From positions 1-26,659 of the IMG/VR virus record IMGVR_UViG_3300021134_000257: a stretch of DNA of 26,659 nucleotides; one strand, 5' to 3'. The stretch's first letter is position 1. The number at the start of each line of letters is the position of its first letter. The notes beneath the pieces were generated by a model that searched no databases, had not been told where the DNA came from, and saw nothing but the letters and a program-made list of their open reading frames with translations. The position numbers and the translations under genes are program-made. This stretch comes from a virus. Below are positions 21,380 to 26,659 of the stretch, piece by piece.

Positions 21380-23512
21380 CTACTCAGTCTCGAATGAGAC
21401 TTTTTCGAGCAGTGTTCGCAGTTGACTCTCTGCACGCATGCGAAGTTCTGGGTTACCAGACTTCGTCATTTCGCTTAGATAAGCTACTTGCTCTTTGAGA
21501 CCGTCCTCGGCAGTACGACGAAGCACATCGGCTTCAGTTGCTGCCTTTTCAATAGCTCGCTCTACCGCTACCGTACCCCTAACAGGGGCCTTGGCTGGGT
21601 CTGGTTCGCTACTAAACTTTTTGACTTCTGATTGCATTGCACTGAGAGTTTGGTTCATTTCAGCAAACTTCTCTTGTGTCTGTTGTTCAATCAATGTCTT
21701 TACAATTTCACTGAGCTTGTCAGTGTCAAACAATATATCGCCGTCAGTTGTTGCAATTGCCTTGACGATTGTGCTAGCTTCTTCTGGCGTGTCAGTCTCT
21801 TCTGGGAGTTCGCCGTTCTTCTTGAGAAGCTTACGAGCTTTCTTAAGAGCCTTGGCTTGCTTAAGTGCTTTACGTTCTGCCTTTGTAAGGTCAGGAGTTG
21901 CTCCAGCAGCAATGCTGCGAATTCCTCCGTCAGTACTTAGCGATTGAACTCCTGCAAACGACATTCCAGCACCTTGGTCTAGTGTGCAGATTGTTGGGTA
22001 AGCAGCAGCAATGTGGTCGTGAAGTGCGGATAGTGCATTCATAGCTACATCAGCAGTTGCAGCAGCAATTTGGTCTGCTGCAGTTGCGTTTGAAGGTGTG
22101 TGGCTTCCGCTGTTTTCAGGAGATGGACTTTCTTGGCCGTCAGTAAGAGGTCCACGAGTAAAGTCGTCTCCATCAACTGTCACATTAGACACTGGAATGC
22201 GTGGGTTTGCTCCAGTAGAAGTTGATGGTGTACGACCAGTTGTAAGGTAAGGACGCTTAAATTGTCCAGGCGTAATGCTTCCTGGAGTTGGGTGCGCGTC
22301 TGGGTACTCATCTGAGAATGCCTTACTAATAGCAACTCGCGCGGCTTCAATGTCTGCGGCTTTCATTGTAGAAAGAGTGGTTGCAGCGCCAACGGCACTT
22401 GCAAGAGCAGCAATTTGACTTGGCTCACCAGTTTCTGCAATTGAACTTAGAAGTGTACGAATAACTTCTGGTTCAAGAACTGCTTTGTAACCATTCTTTT
22501 CAATAGATGGGTGAGCAGATGCGATGACAGTTGGAGAGTAGGCGTCACAAGTTGCATCATGAGCACGACGAAGAGCGTAAGAAATGCCTTCAATCATTTT
22601 TTGAGCATCTCCTTCGTCTTCATTGTCTCCGCCTTGGTCCAAGTCATCTTCTTTATCATCATCTTCATCATCTTTTTCTTCATCATCAGAATTGCCTTTT
22701 TCAATTTCTGACTCCATCATGCCTTTACCCATGCACTTTTTACATTCAGCGTCATCAACGCTTCCTGTGCCCTTGCATGCTTCGCATTCAGTTGAACCTT
22801 TAACGACTTCTGCGTTTTCTACTTTTGTAGCGCAATCTGGGCAATCAACGTTACCTTCTTTGATTTTTCCAGTGCCTTGACATGTAGCGCAAGCAGCGTC
22901 TTCAGCTTTTACAATGTTTTCTTCATTCATGGAAGATTGTTCTTTCTCATCAGTTTGACGCTTCATAATTGTGCCGATAGGCGTCAAAGTTTTCTCTAGT
23001 TTTTTAATTTCCGTCTTAGAACGCTTAACAATGTTAAACCTTGCCGTAGGCAAAGCCGGAAAGTCTACAATTGAGACTTCCGAAAAAACACCATCCGTTA
23101 CGCGTCCTTGCTTAGCAACTTTGTCACGAATAATTCGTGGTTTAGAGATGCCAACGCTAAATGCACTGTACACGCCTTCTTTAACGAGTTTAACTGCGCC
23201 TGGCTCTACAATTCGAGCAGTCAGGTACACTCCGTCTGGGCGTGATGTGTCGATTTCAATAGCCTTACCAGCAGGTGGCATGTTTGTTGAGTGCATTTGG
23301 CGAATGTTTCCGAATGTTGCTGCCCATGCTGTAAGACCTTTGCGAGAAAAGTCTAGGTCGATGATTTGGTCATCAAGGTCGACTGTATCGCTTGTGCAAA
23401 GACCAGAGACGATTACGCTACCGTCTGACTGTTCTTCCATTTTGAGAATAGGAATACCAATTGTAACGTCTCCACCGGTTTCAACTATTACCTCATCATT
23501 AATGTGAGCCAG
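21380..23512 (-). CDS. prohead protease fused to DnaJ-type zinc domain and scaffold
   Basis: From CTG 23512 the protein has 710 residues; from ATG 23440 it has 686. The 24 extra residues (MAHINDEVIVETGGDVTIGI then PILK) supply the family's usual first strand, and GGAG precedes the CTG while nothing precedes the ATG. In ATG numbering, residues 1-140 are an S78-type (HK97-like) protease: RQMHS (His50), YSAFSVGIS (Ser95) and EVSIVDFPALPTARF. At 184-240 lie CATCQGTG, CPDC, CEACKGTG and CKKCMGKG, the four-motif layout of the DnaJ zinc domain. An acidic stretch (SDDEEKDDEDDDKEDDLDQG) follows. The rest is low-complexity and helical, ending in a coiled-coil-like ERAIEKAATEADVLRRTAED segment: a probable scaffold. 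The protease would mature the capsid and remove the scaffold. Confidence 0.85.
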   Translation of the reverse strand: MAHINDEVIVETGGDVTIGIPILKMEEQSDGSVIVSGLCTSDTVDLDDQIIDLDFSRKGLTAWAATFGNIRQMHSTNMPPAGKAIEIDTSRPDGVYLTARIVEPGAVKLVKEGVYSAFSVGISKPRIIRDKVAKQGRVTDGVFSEVSIVDFPALPTARFNIVKRSKTEIKKLEKTLTPIGTIMKRQTDEKEQSSMNEENIVKAEDAACATCQGTGKIKEGNVDCPDCATKVENAEVVKGSTECEACKGTGSVDDAECKKCMGKGMMESEIEKGNSDDEEKDDEDDDKEDDLDQGGDNEDEGDAQKMIEGISYALRRAHDATCDAYSPTVIASAHPSIEKNGYKAVLEPEVIRTLLSSIAETGEPSQIAALASAVGAATTLSTMKAADIEAARVAISKAFSDEYPDAHPTPGSITPGQFKRPYLTTGRTPSTSTGANPRIPVSNVTVDGDDFTRGPLTDGQESPSPENSGSHTPSNATAADQIAAATADVAMNALSALHDHIAAAYPTICTLDQGAGMSFAGVQSLSTDGGIRSIAAGATPDLTKAERKALKQAKALKKARKLLKKNGELPEETDTPEEASTIVKAIATTDGDILFDTDKLSEIVKTLIEQQTQEKFAEMNQTLSAMQSEVKKFSSEPDPAKAPVRGTVAVERAIEKAATEADVLRRTAEDGLKEQVAYLSEMTKSGNPELRMRAESQLRTLLEKVSFETE

Positions 23513-23520
23513 AAATCTCC
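23510..23520 (-). promoter_or_regulatory. ribosome binding site and CTG start of the protease-scaffold gene
   Basis: The minus strand reads GGAGATTTCTGGCTCAC; GGAG is 23517-23520 and CTG 23510-23512. The frame upstream is closed by TAG within seven codons and holds no ATG, GTG or TTG. The only other nearby ATGs (in TTAATGATGAGG) are out of frame and meet TAA at once. Confidence 0.55.
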
Positions 23521-23539
23521 ATATTGTCTAGAGTAAATA

Positions 23540-23565
23540 GAGTCATAGACTAGTGTCCAAGACTC
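23540..23565. repeat. imperfect inverted repeat in the leader of the protease gene
   Basis: GAGTC at 23540-23544 pairs with GACTC at 23561-23565, and inside it GAC/GTC pairs around TAGT with a three-base internal loop on each side. It lies in the 74-base gap between the 144-residue gene and the protease gene, the largest gap in the head region. There is no T tract, so it is not a standard terminator; it may be a leader hairpin or chance. Confidence 0.25.
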
Positions 23566-23586
23566 ATGTTCATAATAATACTACTT

Positions 23587-24021
23587 TTATACATCAAAGT
23601 TTGCACGTTCTTGTTTTTCTAATTTTCCATCAATAAGTATAAACTTGTTTTGAACAATTGGACCTATTTTGATTTCTTCGTACCAACCATCGCAATCACC
23701 GTCGTTAGAGATGTCAACGTTGTATCCAGGTAAAAGAAAGGTTGAATTTGAGAATTGAAACGAAGGATTTTCATAAAGAGAAAGCACTATTCTATAGAAT
23801 GCTGCTGCCATTGATGCAGGATTAGATTCTTTTACCACCAGAGTAGGAATGCCCACTAATTGGCCAATAGGAAACGTAGTAGAACCAGCGAATGCCATGC
23901 AACTTACTTCAATTTCAACATCTTCATCGCTACAAGTAAATTCCCCATCCATTGAAAGAGATGCGTCAATGGGTTCTCTATCATCAAATGTTGCTCTTGC
24001 ATTCCAACGAATTTCATCCAT
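23587..24021 (-). CDS. hypothetical protein, 144 aa
   Basis: An acidic, beta-rich 144-residue protein from ATG 24021; AGCAGG eight bases upstream lies in the end of the metallopeptidase gene, which it overlaps by eight bases. Visible features are DEIRWNARATFDDREPIDAS at the start, then CSDEDVEIEVSCMAFAGSTT, a helix-like NPASMAAAFYRIVLSLYENP, and NVDISNDGDCDGWYEEIKIG. Three cysteines are scattered without a metal motif. I do not recognise a family. Lying between a MuF-type protein and the prohead protease, it may be a head accessory or inhibitor-like partner, but no sequence signal shows this. Confidence 0.65.
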   Translation of the reverse strand: MDEIRWNARATFDDREPIDASLSMDGEFTCSDEDVEIEVSCMAFAGSTTFPIGQLVGIPTLVVKESNPASMAAAFYRIVLSLYENPSFQFSNSTFLLPGYNVDISNDGDCDGWYEEIKIGPIVQNKFILIDGKLEKQERANFDV

Positions 24022-25906
24022 TATTTTTACCTGCTGCTATAACTAGTCCATAGATAAAGTTTTGGAAGTCTCTATCTCCATACATGTAACTTCCACCTAC
24101 AAACTTTGAACCAGTAGCTTTTTGTGGACGTATGTCACCAAAGTCAATTGGACTTTTTAGCAATCCTTCCATACCAGTAGACAATATTTCGTTGCCAGTC
24201 GCGCCATACCATGTTCCAGTGTACGCAATTCTAAAATTGTCTGGGTCTCCTTTATTTCCTCCAACGTTAGCATTTATTCTTTGTTTTGGGCACCTATCTC
24301 TCCAAAATGCTTTTTGAACATCATTTACATCTCTAATTGAATGCTCAATGTAATGCATATATTCATGAAGAGTTGTAGAAACTTGGTAGTTAAGATTAGA
24401 GCCACCAAGTAACAATCTTATTTTTTGCTCACTAGAACGAAAAAATGACCTTCCAATAATTGTGTCTTTAGTAACAACTTCAAGTTGTGGAAGTGTACTA
24501 TTTCCTTTATCAATCCAGTCTTTTGGAATGTATTGCGAAATTGAATCAAATAATTGCTTTCCTAAAATTGCATTTCCTGTAAGTTTTGCTTGAATGTCTC
24601 CAGACCCTCCTAGTTGGCGAAGACTTCCGAGAACTTTCCATTGTGTTTCTGCGTATAAAGAAATTAGAGGCGCATTTTGTTTTTCAAGAACACTTGCTTC
24701 TTCTTTAAAATTAGTTATTGCACTTATTCTTTCTTTTTGATATTCTCTATACGCTCCGTAAGTCTTATCAAACTTATCAATAAGTGTTTGAGAAACTGCC
24801 TCTTTAGGCACTGTTAAAAGTTCAAATTCTTGGTTTCTTAGCGCTTGAATAACATCAAATTGTGGAACTATAGAAAATGTTTTGTACCGTTCTTCTTTGG
24901 TATTTGCGTAATCTGTCATGCTGGCAGTCACAAGAGTAATGCCAGCATTACGAAAAGCTTCTTCATTATCTGCATAAAGTTTAGCCATAGATACTCGTCC
25001 AACTTCTTCATGAGTTGTTACGCCAGTAGCATAATTAGGCAGAGTTCGAACAACAATGTCTCCTGCATCTTTTATTAGTGGAGAATTATATGAACTTCCA
25101 GTAATAATTGGAGACTCAAGCATTCTAGAGTAAGGTTGTAAGTTTTCTGCTGGTATTCCAGCTTTAATAAGAGCATCAAACAACACTTTATTTGTAATCT
25201 TTACCATGTTTTCTCTATACTCTTGCTTAACTTGTGTCTCTATCTTTTCTATTGCATTATTTAATCTTTTGCCTTGTTGAACATATTTATAGTAGCGTTC
25301 TTGAAGTTCATCAACTTTTTTCTGGTCTGGCCTTTCAAGTAAGCCTGCTTTTACACGAGCTTCTTCAAATTGTCTTTCAATTTCAGTTGTAACTTTTGCT
25401 CCAATTAAACGAGTAATTTCAAGAGCTTTATCTGCAGCATCTCTACGTTCTTGAAGAGTGCTAAACGAACCTGGAGTTCGTAATTGCTCAGCAATTTTGT
25501 CGTATTCTTTTGTAAGTTGTTTAATTTCTTTTTCAAACGCCGCATTAGTTTCTGGCTTTGACCCGACAGCAACTGGAGGAGTGACAGTTTGAGTGGCAGA
25601 AGCACGAGTTTCAGACGCGTTTACTAATGGGTAGTGCTTGTTGCCGCTAATGTTGAATTTGACTCGAGTGCCATCGTCTTTTACTCCAACAACATTATGA
25701 TATGAAGAACCTGGCTTATCTTCAGGTTTAATTGAAATAACAGTTACATCTCCGTGGCGACCCCATGTAATTTTGTCGCCAGCTTGTACTTCACCACCAA
25801 GTTTCATTCCAGCAATTGGAGCAGAACTCTCTTCAGCAAATCGTCCGTGATAGTCTCGCTCTTGGTCTTCTTCAAACTTGAATAATAGTAAGTACTTTTG
25901 GTTCAA
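24014..25906 (-). CDS. MuF-associated minor head protein with HExxH metallopeptidase domain
   Basis: A 630-residue protein starting TTG 25906, with AGTAGG three T bases upstream. Residues 17-23 read RDYHGRF, the short motif found at domain joints of many phage head and MuF proteins ('RD.HGRFa'). Residues 115-230 are charged and helical (coiled-coil-like). At 514-522 is HEYMHYIEH, an HExxHxxxH zinc-peptidase motif, followed by RIAYTGTWYGATGNEILSTG and MEGLL. The pair 'Y.g..Y....nEilS.G.E.l' after HExxH is typical of metallopeptidase-like domains attached to phage MuF proteins. It could act as a protease injected with the DNA or during head maturation. It is upstream of the protease and capsid genes, the standard place for minor head proteins. 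Catalysis is inferred. Confidence 0.7.
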   Translation of the reverse strand: MNQKYLLLFKFEEDQERDYHGRFAEESSAPIAGMKLGGEVQAGDKITWGRHGDVTVISIKPEDKPGSSYHNVVGVKDDGTRVKFNISGNKHYPLVNASETRASATQTVTPPVAVGSKPETNAAFEKEIKQLTKEYDKIAEQLRTPGSFSTLQERRDAADKALEITRLIGAKVTTEIERQFEEARVKAGLLERPDQKKVDELQERYYKYVQQGKRLNNAIEKIETQVKQEYRENMVKITNKVLFDALIKAGIPAENLQPYSRMLESPIITGSSYNSPLIKDAGDIVVRTLPNYATGVTTHEEVGRVSMAKLYADNEEAFRNAGITLVTASMTDYANTKEERYKTFSIVPQFDVIQALRNQEFELLTVPKEAVSQTLIDKFDKTYGAYREYQKERISAITNFKEEASVLEKQNAPLISLYAETQWKVLGSLRQLGGSGDIQAKLTGNAILGKQLFDSISQYIPKDWIDKGNSTLPQLEVVTKDTIIGRSFFRSSEQKIRLLLGGSNLNYQVSTTLHEYMHYIEHSIRDVNDVQKAFWRDRCPKQRINANVGGNKGDPDNFRIAYTGTWYGATGNEILSTGMEGLLKSPIDFGDIRPQKATGSKFVGGSYMYGDRDFQNFIYGLVIAAGKNNG

Positions 25907-25913
25907 AAACCTA

Positions 25914-26138
25914 CTATTCTAAATTGTCAGAGTTAAAGAATTCATCTATTTTTTGCTGCACATCTTTACTTGGGTCATCAATGAAACTCCAATATCCTCT
26001 ACCAAGTATAGCGTGGACACTTATTTCATTTGAAATTGAATCTAAAGAATTGTCGTAAATGTAACCTTTGTCGCCGTTTTTACCCGCTACAATGTAGCGT
26101 TCTCCTTGTTGCGCAATAGCAATATATTTTTTCGGCAT
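25914..26138 (-). CDS. hypothetical protein, 74 aa
   Basis: A 74-residue protein from ATG 26138, with AGGA at a normal distance (ATAGGATAAACACATG). The N-terminal part (KKYIAIAQQGERYIVAGKNG then DKGYIYDNS) is a small beta sheet by pattern; the end (SKDVQQKIDEFFNSDNLE) is an acidic helix. No cysteine or known motif. Its stop is seven bases before the TTG start of the metallopeptidase gene, so the two are probably co-translated. A role as immunity or chaperone partner of one of the two MuF-type neighbours is conceivable, but nothing in the sequence proves it. Confidence 0.65.
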   Translation of the reverse strand: MPKKYIAIAQQGERYIVAGKNGDKGYIYDNSLDSISNEISVHAILGRGYWSFIDDPSKDVQQKIDEFFNSDNLE

Positions 26139-26176
26139 GTGTTTATCCTATCATTTCTTGTTTACACTTGACATGA

Positions 26177-26659
26177 TTATCGTTTTGGTTTTTCTGGGAT
26201 TAAACTTGAATCAATTTTTGTAAAGTTTTTTGAGTCAAAGTTTGGATAAGCAATTTCATAATAAATGCCAAGTGATTCAAGTTTTTTTACTGCTGAGTCT
26301 GAAGGTCTTCCATTAGTAAAAATAATTTTTTCAATGTCTGATGCAGTTGGATGCGTTCCACCAATTTGAACTTCGTAATACTCTCCTATGTGCGGTTGCT
26401 CGCCATTAAGTCCCGGAATCTTGTCTTCTGGTCCAGTTGCACCGACATCCATTCTTTCATGCATTGGAACTGGAGCGCTTGGGTCTGCGCTTACTGCTAA
26501 CTCGTAAGGGATTGCAGTTACTTGAGCGTAGTCAAGTGAATCTCCAGGAGTAACTGTTGAATTTGCAAGTACGGAATCTTTTAGAACAATTGTTGAATCA
26601 CCGAAGTGAGATAAATCATCATTTGCTTGAGTATTTTGCCACGCAATAGTATCTTTATT
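26177..26659 (-). CDS. C-terminal part of a MuF-associated, ADP-ribosyltransferase-like head protein (partial)
   Basis: The frame is open to the right edge, so 160 codons of a longer gene are seen; an ATG at 26464 is internal. The visible part reads SHFGDSTIVLKDSVLANSTV then TPGDSLDYAQV, and later GEYYEVQIGGTHPTASDIEK and KKLESLGIYYEI. In many actinophage MuF-type proteins a C-terminal domain reminiscent of ADP-ribosyltransferases ends with 'G...lvl...v...tT.t.GDSL' and 'yvE.qi.Gg....di..i.f.....l...Gi'. The match is by eye and moderate. If right, the truncated upstream part would contain the MuF or portal-linked region. The catalytic residues are not in view. Confidence 0.5.
   Translation of the reverse strand, partial: NKDTIAWQNTQANDDLSHFGDSTIVLKDSVLANSTVTPGDSLDYAQVTAIPYELAVSADPSAPVPMHERMDVGATGPEDKIPGLNGEQPHIGEYYEVQIGGTHPTASDIEKIIFTNGRPSDSAVKKLESLGIYYEIAYPNFDSKNFTKIDSSLIPEKPKR

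Noticed and set aside
21386-21401. Six-bp hairpin AGTCTC/GAGACT at the end of the protease gene
   Set aside because: It lies inside coding sequence, is short, and has no following T tract on either strand, so it is not a convincing terminator.
26150-26172. TTGACA-like word on the plus strand near 26167
   Set aside because: There is no matching -10 element at proper distance and no plus-strand gene to serve.

Overview
The window is one continuous block of late structural genes from a tailed phage (Caudoviricetes) or a prophage. Every gene I can support is on the minus strand, so transcription runs from high to low coordinates. The DNA is AT-rich by eye and densely packed, with many stop/start overlaps of the TAATG or ATGA type. 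The gene order is that of a long-tailed phage with a non-contractile tail (siphovirus): I see a tape measure protein and a tail tube protein but no sheath. The 979-residue tape measure would correspond to a tail of roughly 150 nm by the usual 0.15 nm per residue rule. The tail assembly chaperone, the MuF-type proteins and the connector look most like actinobacteriophage versions. I infer an uncultured, probably aquatic, low-GC host, possibly an actinobacterium, but nothing in the window fixes it. I see no tRNA, integrase, CRISPR array or insertion sequence, and no gene-free stretch above 90 bases.

Head region (about 26659 to 19531): a truncated gene with features of MuF-associated ADP-ribosyltransferase-like domains; a 74-residue unknown; a 630-residue protein with the RDxHGRF-type phage motif and an HExxHxxxH metallopeptidase motif; a 144-residue unknown; a fused prohead protease, DnaJ-type zinc domain and scaffold; and the major capsid protein with an Ig-like insertion. 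A strong Rho-independent terminator follows the capsid gene.

Connector and tail-tube region (about 19437 to 14893): three small cysteine-containing proteins, a head-tail connector with an inserted beta domain, a tail-terminator-like protein, an HK97 gp10-like protein, a small acidic-tailed protein, the tail tube protein, and the two overlapping tail assembly chaperone frames that need a +1 (or -2) ribosomal frameshift.

Tail-tip and fibre region (14890 to 1): the tape measure, a hub-like protein, two small tip proteins, two paralogous adhesin-like proteins (one apparently interrupted by an in-frame TGA), three tandem C1q-like proteins (one carrying about 540 extra residues), a repeat-rich tail fibre, two tiny tandem zinc-motif genes, and the start of an NlpC/P60-type cell-wall hydrolase.

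The least ordinary points are these. The capsid and protease genes both appear to start at CTG in an identical sequence context. The protease-scaffold carries a DnaJ-like zinc domain. A kelch-like tail protein is split by TGA. The C1q-like family has a giant insertion in one member. The zinc mini-genes form a tandem pair, one of them missing half its motif. Start sites for several genes are re-assigned here from ribosome binding sites and gene overlaps.
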